Shown here in pieces: positions 25,129 through 33,869 of a stretch of DNA of 64,000 nucleotides; the stretch's first letter is position 1; each line of letters begins with the position of its first letter. This stretch comes from Bacillus spizizenii TU-B-10. Its GTDB lineage: Bacteria > Bacillota > Bacilli > Bacillales > Bacillaceae. The stretch covers positions 1,441,001 to 1,505,000 of the forward strand of contig NC_016047.1 in NCBI RefSeq assembly GCF_000227465.1, read 5' to 3'. The notes under the pieces are model-generated. The model ran no database searches. It was not told the DNA's origin and saw only the letters and a program-made list of their open reading frames with translations. A program made the translations under genes and the position numbers.

Positions 25129-25947
25129 ATGGAACAGATTGGATTGATTGGATATGGCAGCATGGCCGATATGATCGCCAGGCAGCTGTTGAAGCATGAA
25201 CAAATCAAGGAGCATGAGCTCTTTATTGAAACAAGAACGAAGGGGGAGCGGCTGCAGGCGCTGATGTCAGATTATCCAAATGTATCGGCTGATTCGCTCG
25301 AGAACTGGGCGGCAACGTGCCGTTTGATTTTTATATGTGTCCCGCCGCTAAATATGATTGAAACGCTGCGCCGTCTGCACCCGTATGTGAACAGGAATAC
25401 GCATATCGTTTCCATTGCTGCCGGTGTGCCGTTGCGTCTTTTGGAGGCTGAAACGGAAGCCGGTATATCACGTTTCATTCCTGCGATTACATCCGAAGCA
25501 GGAGCGGGCATCTCGCTTGTCGTTCACAGTGAAACACTGACAGCGGATAAAAAAGAACGCCTGAATGAACTGTTATCGGTTTTCAGCCGTGTACGAGAAA
25601 TCAAAGAATCGAATTTGGATGCCGCCAGCAATTTGACGAGCTCGGCACCAGGGTTCATAGCTGCAGTCTTCGAAGAACTGGCTCTGTCTGCAGTCAGAAA
25701 CAGCAGCCTGTCCAAAGAAGAAGCCTTTGATTTTCTGATTCATTCACTATACGGAACTGGCAAGCTGCTGATCGAAAAGAAGATGTCTTTCGAGGAAACG
25801 CTGGAACGTGTCGCAACGAAAGGCGGAATTACAGGTGAGGGAGCTGAAGTGATACACGCCTCTGTGCCGGACGTTTTTGATGAGGTGTTTGAAAGAACCT
25901 TGAAAAAATATAAGCTTCTTACAGAACAGGCGGAGAAACAGACATGA
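25129..25947 (+). CDS. proG: Pyrroline-5-carboxylate reductase ProG (YkeA)
   Basis: 272 residues. The Rossmann start IGLIGYGSMADMIARQL is followed by the domain pattern CVPPLNMIETL, VSIAAGVPLRLLE and SRFIPAITSEAGAGISLV, and a helical C-terminal dimer domain (TSSAPGFIAAVFEELALSAV, VATKGGITGEGAEV). It reduces 1-pyrroline-5-carboxylate to proline with NAD(P)H. In 168 it is one of several such enzymes beside ProH and ProI. It is divergent to htrA and has its own promoter region in 24960-25128. A hairpin overlaps its stop codon. Confidence 0.92.
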   Translation: MEQIGLIGYGSMADMIARQLLKHEQIKEHELFIETRTKGERLQALMSDYPNVSADSLENWAATCRLIFICVPPLNMIETLRRLHPYVNRNTHIVSIAAGVPLRLLEAETEAGISRFIPAITSEAGAGISLVVHSETLTADKKERLNELLSVFSRVREIKESNLDAASNLTSSAPGFIAAVFEELALSAVRNSSLSKEEAFDFLIHSLYGTGKLLIEKKMSFEETLERVATKGGITGEGAEVIHASVPDVFDEVFERTLKKYKLLTEQAEKQT

Positions 25948-26224
25948 ATCCTTTGAAAGAGGATTCTTCAGCGTGTCGACAAAGCCTCGCATTCTTTGTC
26001 AGATCTGTGCGTTGGTGTTCACATTCTCAAAGGAACGGCGATGTTCAGGCGTCCTGCCTGAACATCGCCGTCATCACATCCTGTGAAAGGCCTGCTCCAA
26101 TGCTCGTCCTTCCTAGACTTCAAGGGTTTTCAATCACGCTGAAATGATGACAACATCCCAAAACGAAAACCGTTTTAGGATGTTGTCAACTATCTGTTGA
26201 ATCCTTAAAAGAGGATTTTTTTTA
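25946..26224. repeat. Stem-loop-rich intergenic element between proG and dppA
   Basis: The proG-dppA gap is filled by successive hairpins. GAATCCT/AGGATTC (25946-25966) overlaps the proG stop. GACAAAG/CTTTGTC lies at 25979-26000. GGCGATGTTCAGG/CCTGAACATCGCC is a perfect 13-bp stem (26037-26069). GACAACATCC/GGATGTTGTC with an inner AAACG/CGTTT lies at 26149-26187. AATCCT/AGGATT plus a T-run is at 26200-26224. The first and last hairpins share arms. No ORF with a ribosome site is seen. It may be a dispersed palindromic repeat or a structured RNA. Confidence 0.65.
26200..26224 (+). terminator. Terminator before the dpp promoter
   Basis: AATCCT, loop TAAAAG, AGGATT, then eight T. It would stop proG read-through into dppA. 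Confidence 0.7.
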
Positions 26225-26256
26225 TCATTGAATCGTTGTGATTTCCTTCAGTTATA

Positions 26257-26285
26257 TTGCATTTTTCCTCTTTTTTTAATATAAT
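26257..26285 (+). promoter_or_regulatory. SigA-type promoter of the dpp operon
   Basis: TTGCAT (26257-26262), a 17-base spacer and TATAAT (26280-26285). The following AATTTGTTAGAATATTC partly resembles a CodY box; the operon is CodY- and AbrB-repressed in 168. Confidence 0.75.
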
Positions 26286-26326
26286 TTGTTAGAATATTCA
26301 TAATTTAGTAAAAAAGGAGGAACGTT

Positions 26327-27151
26327 ATGAAACTGTACATGTCAGTAGATATGGAAGGTATTTCGGGTCTTCCGGACGATACCTTTGTGGATTCCGGCAA
26401 GCGCAATTATGAACGCGGGCGGCTCATCATGACTGAAGAAGCAAACTACTGTATTGCCGAAGCGTTTAACAGCGGGTGTACCGAGGTGCTTGTCAATGAC
26501 AGCCATTCGAAGATGAATAATCTGATGGTTGAAAGGCTTCACCCTGAAGCAGACTTGATATCCGGTGACGTCAAACCATTTTCAATGGTAGAGGGGCTGG
26601 ATGATACGTTTACAGGCGCTTTGTTTCTCGGTTATCATGCGAGAGCTTCAACCCCCGGTGTGATGTCACACAGCATGATTTTCGGCGTCCGTCATTTTTA
26701 CATAAACGATCGGCCTGTCGGTGAGCTCGGGTTAAATGCATACGTTGCCGGTTATTATGATGTCCCGGTCTTAATGGTAGCCGGAGATGACCGGGCGGCA
26801 AAGGAAGCGGAAGAGCTCATTCCGAATGTTACGACAGCCGCTGTCAAACAAACCATTTCAAGATCCGCAGTGAAGTGTTTGTCCCCTGCGAAAGCCGGCC
26901 GGCTGCTGACAGAAAAAACCGCATTTGCCCTGCAAAACAAGGACAAAGTCAAACCGCTCACACCGCCTGACAGACCGGTTCTGAGCATTGAGTTCGCCAA
27001 TTACGGCCAAGCAGAATGGGCGAATCTGATGCCGGGAACTGAAATAAAGCCGGGAACCACAACCGTTCAATTTCAGGCGAAGGACATGCTTGAAGCCTAT
27101 CAGGCGATGCTTGTCATGACTGAGCTTGCGATGCGGACATCATTCTGCTAA
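26327..27151 (+). CDS. dppA: D-aminopeptidase DppA (M55, zinc)
   Basis: 274 residues, full length for the M55 family, a decameric zinc enzyme that cleaves D-Ala-D-Ala and other D-amino-acid peptides. The metal-binding start is visible: SVDMEGISG with Asp8 and Glu10. Likely further ligands are the His in VNDSHSKMN, the His in LGYHARAS and the Glu in GELGLNAY. AAAAAGGAGG precedes the ATG by 7 bases. It is first in dppABCDE, so the peptidase is made together with the uptake system that supplies D-Ala peptides from cell-wall turnover. Confidence 0.96.
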   Translation: MKLYMSVDMEGISGLPDDTFVDSGKRNYERGRLIMTEEANYCIAEAFNSGCTEVLVNDSHSKMNNLMVERLHPEADLISGDVKPFSMVEGLDDTFTGALFLGYHARASTPGVMSHSMIFGVRHFYINDRPVGELGLNAYVAGYYDVPVLMVAGDDRAAKEAEELIPNVTTAAVKQTISRSAVKCLSPAKAGRLLTEKTAFALQNKDKVKPLTPPDRPVLSIEFANYGQAEWANLMPGTEIKPGTTTVQFQAKDMLEAYQAMLVMTELAMRTSFC

Positions 27152-27166
27152 AGGGGTGTTGAGGCT

Positions 27167-28093
27167 TTGGCGCGATACATGATGAAGCGTTTTTGGGCAA
27201 TGGTAGCTACGATTTTGGTGATTACCACCCTGACTTTTGTTCTCATGAAGGTCATTCCCGGATCTCCTTTTAACGAGGAGAGAGGTACAAATGAAGCCGT
27301 TCAAAAAAATCTCGAAGCCTACTATCACTTAGACGATCCTCTCATTTTCCAATACATCATCTACCTAAAATCCATCATTACATTCGATTTCGGACCTTCA
27401 ATTAAAAAACCGTCAGACAGCGTAAATGATATGCTGGAACGCGGATTTCCCGTTTCCTTTGAGCTTGGAATGACAGCCATTGTCATAGCCGTGATCTCTG
27501 GGCTGGTGCTGGGCGTAATCGCTGCGCTCCGCCGCAATGGCTTTTTGGACTACGCCGCGATGAGTCTCGCGGTACTCGGCATCTCCATCCCGAATTTTAT
27601 TCTGGCAACATTGCTCATTCAGCAATTTGCCGTCAATCTCAAACTATTTCCCGCTGCCACATGGACGAGCCCGGTCCATATGGTGCTTCCGACCGCAGCG
27701 CTTGCTGTAGGACCAATGGCGATCATTGCTAGGCTGACACGGTCAAGCATGGTCGAAGTCCTGACACAGGATTATATCCGCACTGCAAAGGCAAAAGGGC
27801 TTTCTCCGTTCAAAATTATCGTAAAACACGCACTCAGAAATGCACTCATGCCCGTCATTACCGTCCTGGGCACACTCGTCGCAAGTATTTTAACAGGAAG
27901 CTTTGTCATTGAAAAAATCTTTGCCATTCCGGGAATGGGAAAATATTTTGTTGAAAGTATTAATCAGCGGGACTATCCCGTGATTATGGGAACGACCGTT
28001 TTTTACAGCGTCATTCTGATCATCATGCTGTTTTTGGTCGATTTGGCCTACGGTCTGCTGGACCCGCGCATTAAACTGCATAAGAAAGGGTGA
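27167..28093 (+). CDS. dppB: Dipeptide ABC transporter permease DppB
   Basis: 308 residues with about six membrane helices. It carries the BPD_transp_1 pattern of DppB/OppB: RYMMKRFWAMVATILVITTLTF at the start, EAA loop KAKGLSPFKIIVKHALRNALMPV, and GSFVIEKIFAIPGMGKYFVES. The start is TTG 27167 with AAGGGGTG upstream. It pairs with DppC to form the membrane channel for dipeptides. Confidence 0.95.
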   Translation: MARYMMKRFWAMVATILVITTLTFVLMKVIPGSPFNEERGTNEAVQKNLEAYYHLDDPLIFQYIIYLKSIITFDFGPSIKKPSDSVNDMLERGFPVSFELGMTAIVIAVISGLVLGVIAALRRNGFLDYAAMSLAVLGISIPNFILATLLIQQFAVNLKLFPAATWTSPVHMVLPTAALAVGPMAIIARLTRSSMVEVLTQDYIRTAKAKGLSPFKIIVKHALRNALMPVITVLGTLVASILTGSFVIEKIFAIPGMGKYFVESINQRDYPVIMGTTVFYSVILIIMLFLVDLAYGLLDPRIKLHKKG

Positions 28094-28098
28094 AGCGT

Positions 28099-29061
28099 GT
28101 GAATCTCCCTGTACAAACAAATGAACGCCAGCCAGAGCAGCACATTCAGGTGCCGGATGAGTGGTTTGTCTCGAATCAGGAAAAAACTCGAGAAGCCGAT
28201 TCGGTCAAGCGGCCGAGTTTGTCATACACGCAGGATGCTTGGAGGAGGCTGAAGAAAAATAAATTAGCGATGGCGGGACTCTTTATTCTTTTATTTCTTT
28301 TTGTCATGGCAGTTATTGGGCCCTTTTTATCGCCCCATAGTGTCGCGCGCCAATCGCTGACCGAGCAAAATCTCCCGCCTTCAGCCGATCATTGGTTCGG
28401 CACCGATGAGCTCGGCCGGGATGTGTTTACCCGAACATGGTATGGAGCGAGGATTTCGTTATTTGTCGGAGTGATGGCAGCGCTGATTGATTTTGTGATC
28501 GGTGTCATTTACGGAGGCGTTGCCGGCTATAAAGGCGGCAGGACTGACAGCATCATGATGCGGATTATCGAAGTGCTGTATGGCTTGCCGTATCTCCTTG
28601 TTGTCATTTTGCTGATGGTGCTGATGGGGCCGGGACTGGGCACCATTATTGTGGCACTGACTGTGACCGGATGGGTCGGGATGGCGAGAATTGTAAGAGG
28701 ACAGGTGCTTCAGATTAAAAATTATGAATACGTACTCGCATCGAAAACCTTTGGTGCGAAAACCTTTCGCATCATCCGGAAGAATCTGCTGCCGAATACA
28801 ATGGGAGCGATCATCGTACAAATGACATTAACCGTACCTGCCGCTATATTCGCAGAATCTTTTTTAAGCTTTCTCGGCCTCGGCATACAGGCTCCGTTTG
28901 CAAGCTGGGGTGTGATGGCGAATGACGGCCTGCCTACGATTTTGTCCGGGCATTGGTGGCGCCTGTTTTTTCCGGCCTTTTTCATCTCCTTGACGATGTA
29001 TGCGTTTAATGTGCTGGGGGACGGATTACAGGATGCGCTCGACCCTAAGCTGAGGAGGTAG
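28099..29061 (+). CDS. dppC: Dipeptide ABC transporter permease DppC
   Basis: 320 residues from GTG 28099, the length I remember for 168. A longer frame begins at GTG 28090 and overlaps dppB by four bases. The OppC_N helix LAMAGLFILLFLFVMAVIGPFLSP is followed by HWFGTDELGRDVFTRTWYGARISL, the diagnostic DppC/OppC sequence. The EAA loop reads ASKTFGAKTFRIIRKNLLPN. It partners DppB and the ATPases DppD and probably YkfD. Confidence 0.94.
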   Translation: MNLPVQTNERQPEQHIQVPDEWFVSNQEKTREADSVKRPSLSYTQDAWRRLKKNKLAMAGLFILLFLFVMAVIGPFLSPHSVARQSLTEQNLPPSADHWFGTDELGRDVFTRTWYGARISLFVGVMAALIDFVIGVIYGGVAGYKGGRTDSIMMRIIEVLYGLPYLLVVILLMVLMGPGLGTIIVALTVTGWVGMARIVRGQVLQIKNYEYVLASKTFGAKTFRIIRKNLLPNTMGAIIVQMTLTVPAAIFAESFLSFLGLGIQAPFASWGVMANDGLPTILSGHWWRLFFPAFFISLTMYAFNVLGDGLQDALDPKLRR

Positions 29062-29065
29062 CTGT

Positions 29066-30073
29066 ATGGAAAAAGTTCTGTCAGTCAAAAATCTGCACGT
29101 TTCTTTTACGACTTACGGCGGGACGGTTCAGGCGGTCAGAGGGGTGAGCTTTGATTTGTATCAAGGTGAAACCTTTGCAATCGTCGGCGAATCCGGCTGC
29201 GGCAAAAGCGTTACCTCCCAAAGCATCATGGGCCTGCTTCCGCCCTATTCGGCGAAAGTGACGGACGGCAGCATCCTATTTAAAAACAAAGACCTTTGCC
29301 GTCTCTCTGACAAAGAAATGAGAAGCATAAGGGGAGCCGACATATCTATGATTTTTCAAGACCCGATGACAGCATTAAACCCGACGCTGACTGTCGGAGA
29401 TCAGCTGGGGGAAGCGCTCCTGCGCCACAAAAAAATGAGCAAAAAGGCGGTACGGGAAGAGGTACTGTCCATGCTGTCATTGGTCGGCATTCCTGATCCC
29501 GAAGAGCGTCTCAAACAGTATCCCCATCAATTCAGCGGCGGCATGAGACAGCGGATTGTCATTGCGATGGCGCTGATTTGCGAGCCAGACATCTTAATCG
29601 CAGATGAACCGACCACTGCCCTTGACGTGACCATTCAAGCGCAGATTTTGGAGCTGTTTAAAGAGATTCAGAGAAAAACGAATGTGTCTGTCATTTTGAT
29701 TACACACGATTTAGGGGTCGTTGCCCAGGTTGCTGACAGAGTTGCAGTTATGTATGCCGGTAAAATGGCGGAGATCGGCACGAGAAAAGATATTTTTTAT
29801 CAGCCGCAGCACCCTTATACGAAAGGGCTGCTGAACTCTGTCCCGCGGTTGGATATGGAGGGCGCGGAGCTGATTCCGATTGACGGAACGCCGCCGGATT
29901 TATTTTCACCTCCGCCAGGCTGCCCGTTTGCCGCCCGCTGTCCGAACAGGATGATCGTATGTGACAGGATATACCCGGGCAAGACCATCAGATCTGACAC
30001 GCACACCGTCAACTGCTGGCTGCAGGATCAACGGGCTGAACATGCAATGCTGTCCGGAGGTGCGAAGGATTGA
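29066..30073 (+). CDS. dppD: Dipeptide ABC transporter ATPase DppD
   Basis: 335 residues. Walker A is [10 protein letters not shown] near residue 41, Q-loop MIFQDPMTALNPT, signature FSGGMRQRI, Walker B ILIADEPTTALDV and H-loop LITHDLG. The C-terminal oligopeptide_HPY extension has CPFAARCPNRMIVCD, cysteines that in several Dpp/Opp ATPases bind an Fe-S cluster. Dpp/Opp importers need two ATPases; dppABCDE encodes only this one, and ykfD downstream encodes the probable second. Confidence 0.95.
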   Translation: MEKVLSVKNLHVSFTTYGGTVQAVRGVSFDLYQGETFAIVGESGCGKSVTSQSIMGLLPPYSAKVTDGSILFKNKDLCRLSDKEMRSIRGADISMIFQDPMTALNPTLTVGDQLGEALLRHKKMSKKAVREEVLSMLSLVGIPDPEERLKQYPHQFSGGMRQRIVIAMALICEPDILIADEPTTALDVTIQAQILELFKEIQRKTNVSVILITHDLGVVAQVADRVAVMYAGKMAEIGTRKDIFYQPQHPYTKGLLNSVPRLDMEGAELIPIDGTPPDLFSPPPGCPFAARCPNRMIVCDRIYPGKTIRSDTHTVNCWLQDQRAEHAMLSGGAKD

Positions 30074-30093
30074 TCATGAAAAGGGGGAAGAGG

Positions 30094-31725
30094 ATGAAAC
30101 GAGTGAAAAAGCTATGGGGAATGGGCCTTGCATTAGGACTTTCGTTTGCACTGATGGGATGTACAGCGAACGAACAGGCCGGAAAGGAAAGCGGTAATGA
30201 TAAGGCAAAAACAAGCGGGGAAAAGGTGCTGTATGTAAATAACGAAAATGAACCGACTTCGTTCGATCCACCGATCGGTTTTAATAATGTGTCGTGGCAG
30301 CCGTTAAATAACATCATGGAGGGGCTGACACGTCTTGGCAAAGAGAATGAGCCTGAACCGGCAATGGCGGAAAAGTGGTCTGTATCAAAAGATAAAAAAA
30401 CCTACACATTTACGATTCGAGAAAATGCGAAATGGACAAACGGAGATCCGGTAACGGCCGGAGACTTTGAATACGCGTGGAAACGGATGCTTGATCCGAA
30501 AAAAGGCGCTTCATCTGCGTTTCTCGGCTATTTTATTGAAGGCGGCGAAGCGTATAACAGCGGGAAAGGGAAAAAAGACGGTGTGAAGGTGTCGGCAAAG
30601 GATGATCGAACCCTTGAAGTAACACTTGAAGCACCGCAAAAATATTTTCTCAGCGTCGTGTCCAATCCGGCGTATTTTCCAGTAAACGAAAAGGTCGATA
30701 AAGAAAATCCAAAGTGGTTTGCTGAGGCAGATACATTTGTCGGGAACGGTCCGTTTAAGCTGACGGAATGGAAGCATGATGACAGCATCACAATGGAGAA
30801 AAGCGACACGTATTGGGATAAAGATACCGTGAAGCTTGATAAGGTGAAATGGGCGATGGTCAGTGACAGAAATACAGATTATCAGATGTTTCAGTCTGGT
30901 GAACTGGATACCGCTTATGTCCCTGCTGAATTAAGCGATCAGCTGCTGGATCAGGACAATGTCAGTATTGTTGACCAGGCGGGCCTCTATTTCTACCGGT
31001 TTAATGTGAACATGGAGCCGTTCCAAAATGAAAACATCAGAAAAGCCTTTGCGATGGCTGTCGATCAGGAGGAAATTGTAAAGTACGTCACGAAAAATAA
31101 CGAAAAACCGGCACACGCCTTTGTATCGCCTGGATTTACGCAGCCTGACGGCAAGGATTTCCGTGAAGCGGGCGGAGACCTGGTCACACCAAATGAAAGC
31201 AAAGCGAAGCAGCTGCTGGAAAAAGGCATGAAGGAAGAAAACTATGATAAGCTTCCTGCGATTACTCTTACTTACAGCACAAAGCCGGAGCATAAAAAGA
31301 TTGCTGAGGCGATCCAGCAAAAATTAAAAAATACCCTTGGAGTCGATGTGAAGCTGGCCAATATGGAATGGAACGTATTTTTAGAGGATCAAAAAGCGCT
31401 GAAATTCCAATTCTCTCAAAGCTCATTTTTGCCTGACTACGCGGACCCTATCAGTTTTCTGGAAGCCTTCCAAACAGGAAATTCGATGAACCGCACAGGC
31501 TGGGCCAATAAAGAATACGATCAGCTGATCAAGCGGGCGAAACATGAAGCCGATGAAAAAACGCGTTTCTCCCTAATGCATCAAGCGGAAAAGCTGCTGG
31601 TCAATGAAGCGCCGATCATTCCGGTTTATTTCTACAACCAGGTCAACCTGCAAAACGAAAATGTAAAGGGAATCGTCCGGCATCCTGTCGGCTATATCGA
31701 TTTAAAATGGGCGGATAAAAACTGA
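30094..31725 (+). CDS. dppE: Dipeptide-binding lipoprotein DppE
   Basis: 543 residues from ATG 30094, eight bases after AAGGGGGAAG. A lipoprotein signal ends in the lipobox LMGC (Cys23), so the mature protein is tethered outside the membrane. The rest is an SBP_bac_5 peptide-binding protein (PTSFDPP, LTRLGKENEPEPAMAEKWSV, GDPVTAGDFEYAWKRMLDP). It captures dipeptides, including murein peptides, for DppBC. In-frame codons upstream at 30070 would add residues before the signal and are unlikely starts. Confidence 0.95.
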   Translation: MKRVKKLWGMGLALGLSFALMGCTANEQAGKESGNDKAKTSGEKVLYVNNENEPTSFDPPIGFNNVSWQPLNNIMEGLTRLGKENEPEPAMAEKWSVSKDKKTYTFTIRENAKWTNGDPVTAGDFEYAWKRMLDPKKGASSAFLGYFIEGGEAYNSGKGKKDGVKVSAKDDRTLEVTLEAPQKYFLSVVSNPAYFPVNEKVDKENPKWFAEADTFVGNGPFKLTEWKHDDSITMEKSDTYWDKDTVKLDKVKWAMVSDRNTDYQMFQSGELDTAYVPAELSDQLLDQDNVSIVDQAGLYFYRFNVNMEPFQNENIRKAFAMAVDQEEIVKYVTKNNEKPAHAFVSPGFTQPDGKDFREAGGDLVTPNESKAKQLLEKGMKEENYDKLPAITLTYSTKPEHKKIAEAIQQKLKNTLGVDVKLANMEWNVFLEDQKALKFQFSQSSFLPDYADPISFLEAFQTGNSMNRTGWANKEYDQLIKRAKHEADEKTRFSLMHQAEKLLVNEAPIIPVYFYNQVNLQNENVKGIVRHPVGYIDLKWADKN

Positions 31726-31737
31726 CGCCGGCGATTG

Positions 31738-31780
31738 GGAAAATACTGCTTCTTTATGCGAAGGAGCGGTATTTTTTCTC
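31738..31780 (+). terminator. Terminator-like hairpin between dppE and ykfA
   Basis: AAATAC-GCTTCTT pairs imperfectly with AAGGAGC-GTATTT, followed by TTTTCTC. Mismatches suggest partial read-through from dpp into ykf. Confidence 0.7.
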
Positions 31781-31812
31781 TTTCTTGCACGTATACGTAG
31801 GGTGCAGAGCAA

Positions 31813-32772
31813 ATGAAAGGAGTGATTCAGTTGAATCACAAGCCGCAAGCGCTGAAAAAGGGTGACACAGTCGGAGTGATCGCGCCTGCAAGCCCGCCGG
31901 ATCCAAAGCAGCTTGACACCGCGCTTTTATTTATAAAAGAGCTCGGACTTCAGGTGAAATTGGGCAAGGCACTGAAAAACCAGCACGGCTATTTAGCGGG
32001 ACAGGATGATGAGCGGCTGGCTGATCTCCATGAGATGTTCAGAGACGAGGAGGTAAAAGCAGTGCTGTGCGCATGCGGGGGTTTTGGGACAGGACGTATC
32101 GCCGCCGGCATTGATTTCAGCTTAATCCGCAAACATCCTAAAATCTTCTGGGGATACAGCGATATTACGTTTTTACATACTGCCATTCATCAAAACACAG
32201 GTCTTGTCACCTTCCATGGCCCGATGCTCAGTTCAGATATTGGTCTCGACGACGTTCACCCGCTGACAAAAGCGTCGTATGAGCAGCTCTTCCAAGAGAG
32301 GGAATTCACCTATACAGAAGACCTTTCTCCGCTGACCGTGCTTGTTCCTGGAAAAGCGGAAGGCGAGCTTGTCGGAGGAAATCTCTCTTTACTGACGTCT
32401 ACGCTGGGCACGCCGTTTGAAATTGATACGAGAGGGAAGCTTCTGTTTATTGAAGATATTGACGAGGAGCCATATCAAATCGACCGGATGCTGAATCAGC
32501 TGAAAATGGCGGGAAAGCTGACGGATGCAGCCGGAATTCTTGTTTGTGATTTTCACAACTGTGTCCCGGTGAAGAGGGAAAAATCTCTGTCGCTTGAGCA
32601 GGTGCTTGATGACTATATTGTATCCGCGGGCAAACCTGCTCTGAGAGGTTTTAAAATCGGCCACTGTTCACCGAGTTTCGCCGTTCCGATCGGTGCGCAA
32701 GCTGCTATGAATACAACACAAAAAACAGTCGTGATCGAGGCGGGCGTTTCAGAAGGGGCGCTGAAGACATGA
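31813..32772 (+). CDS. ykfA: Murein peptide L,D-carboxypeptidase YkfA (S66)
   Basis: 319 residues from ATG 31813, the length I recall for 168. However AAAGGAGTG lies 9 bases before an in-frame TTG at 31831, so the real product may be 313 residues. It is an S66/LdcA-like cytosolic hydrolase releasing the terminal D-Ala from murein tetrapeptides. The Ser nucleophile is in WGYSDITFLH; the partner Glu and His are in FIEDIDEEPYQIDRM and KIGHCSPSFAVP. It opens the ykfABCD set for cell-wall peptide breakdown. It overlaps ykfB by four bases. Confidence 0.9.
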   Translation: MKGVIQLNHKPQALKKGDTVGVIAPASPPDPKQLDTALLFIKELGLQVKLGKALKNQHGYLAGQDDERLADLHEMFRDEEVKAVLCACGGFGTGRIAAGIDFSLIRKHPKIFWGYSDITFLHTAIHQNTGLVTFHGPMLSSDIGLDDVHPLTKASYEQLFQEREFTYTEDLSPLTVLVPGKAEGELVGGNLSLLTSTLGTPFEIDTRGKLLFIEDIDEEPYQIDRMLNQLKMAGKLTDAAGILVCDFHNCVPVKREKSLSLEQVLDDYIVSAGKPALRGFKIGHCSPSFAVPIGAQAAMNTTQKTVVIEAGVSEGALKT

Positions 32773-33869
32773 AAATCACGCGAATAGAAACAAGCCGAAT
32801 CGCCGTACCGCTGACAAAGCCGTTTAAAACTGCGCTTCGCACTGTGCATACGGCTGAATCGGTTATAGTAAGAATCACTTATGACAGCGGCGCAATCGGA
32901 TGGGGAGAAGCGCCCCCGACGATAGTGATTACAGGAGACAGTATGGATAGCATTGAAAGTGCAATTCACAATGTCTTGAAGCCGGCACTGCTTGGAAAAA
33001 GCCTGTCCGGCTGTGAGGCCATTCTGCACGACATCCACCACCTCCTGACAGGAAATATGAGCGCTAAGGCGGCTGTGGAAATGGCGGTATACGACGGTTG
33101 GGCGCAGATGTGCGGACTGCCGCTTTATCAAATGCTTGGCGGATACCGAGAAACGCTGGAAACGGATTATACCGTCAGTGTCAACTCACCTGAAGAGATG
33201 GCAGCTGATGCCGAGAATTATCTCAACCAAGGCTTTCAAACGCTGAAAATAAAGGTCGGAAAAGATGAAATCGCAACAGATATCGCTCGTATCCAGGAAA
33301 TCAAAAAACGTGTCGGATCAGCCGTGAAACTGCGTTTAGACGCCAATCAGGGGTGGACGCCGAAGGAAGCGGTAACTGCTATTCGTAAAATGGAGGATGC
33401 CGGTCTTGGGATTGAGCTTGTCGAGCAGCCTGTCCATAAAGATGACCTCGCTGGGCTTAAAAAGGTAACAGATGCGACAGACACGCCGATTATGGCCGAT
33501 GAAAGTGTTTTTACGCCGCGGCAGGCGTTCGAAATTCTTCAAACCCGGAGCGCTGACTTGATCAATATTAAATTGATGAAAGCGGGCGGCATCAGCGGAG
33601 CAGAGAAAATCAATGCCATGGCTGAGGCGTGCGGAGTAGAGTGCATGGTCGGCAGCATGATTGAAACGAAGCTGGGCATTACGGCCGCGGCGCATTTTGC
33701 GGCAAGCAAAAGAAACATCACACGCTTTGATTTTGACGCGCCGCTGATGCTGAAAACAGATGTCATCAAAGGCGGCATAACATACAGCGGCAGCACGATT
33801 GCGATGCCTGACAGACCGGGTCTCGGAATCACCGGAGCTGCGCTTTTGAAAGGGGAAATAGAGCAATGA
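32769..33869 (+). CDS. ykfB: L-Ala-D/L-Glu epimerase YkfB
   Basis: 366 residues, enolase superfamily, muconate-lactonising subgroup. The catalytic set is visible: LKIKVGKD (general base Lys), RLDANQGW, LVEQPV and IMADES (three metal ligands), and INIKLMKAGG (second Lys). It converts L-Ala-D-Glu to L-Ala-L-Glu so that normal dipeptidases can use it. Start and stop overlap ykfA and ykfC by four bases each (ATGA), showing a tightly coupled operon. Confidence 0.95.
   Translation: MKITRIETSRIAVPLTKPFKTALRTVHTAESVIVRITYDSGAIGWGEAPPTIVITGDSMDSIESAIHNVLKPALLGKSLSGCEAILHDIHHLLTGNMSAKAAVEMAVYDGWAQMCGLPLYQMLGGYRETLETDYTVSVNSPEEMAADAENYLNQGFQTLKIKVGKDEIATDIARIQEIKKRVGSAVKLRLDANQGWTPKEAVTAIRKMEDAGLGIELVEQPVHKDDLAGLKKVTDATDTPIMADESVFTPRQAFEILQTRSADLINIKLMKAGGISGAEKINAMAEACGVECMVGSMIETKLGITAAAHFAASKRNITRFDFDAPLMLKTDVIKGGITYSGSTIAMPDRPGLGITGAALLKGEIEQ

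Noticed and set aside
28459..28821. 120-residue His-rich ORF on the - strand
   Set aside because: Antisense shadow of dppC membrane helices; no ribosome site and neighbours fully explain the region.
33336..33866. 176-residue ORF on the - strand
   Set aside because: Antisense to ykfB, whose catalytic residues are all present.
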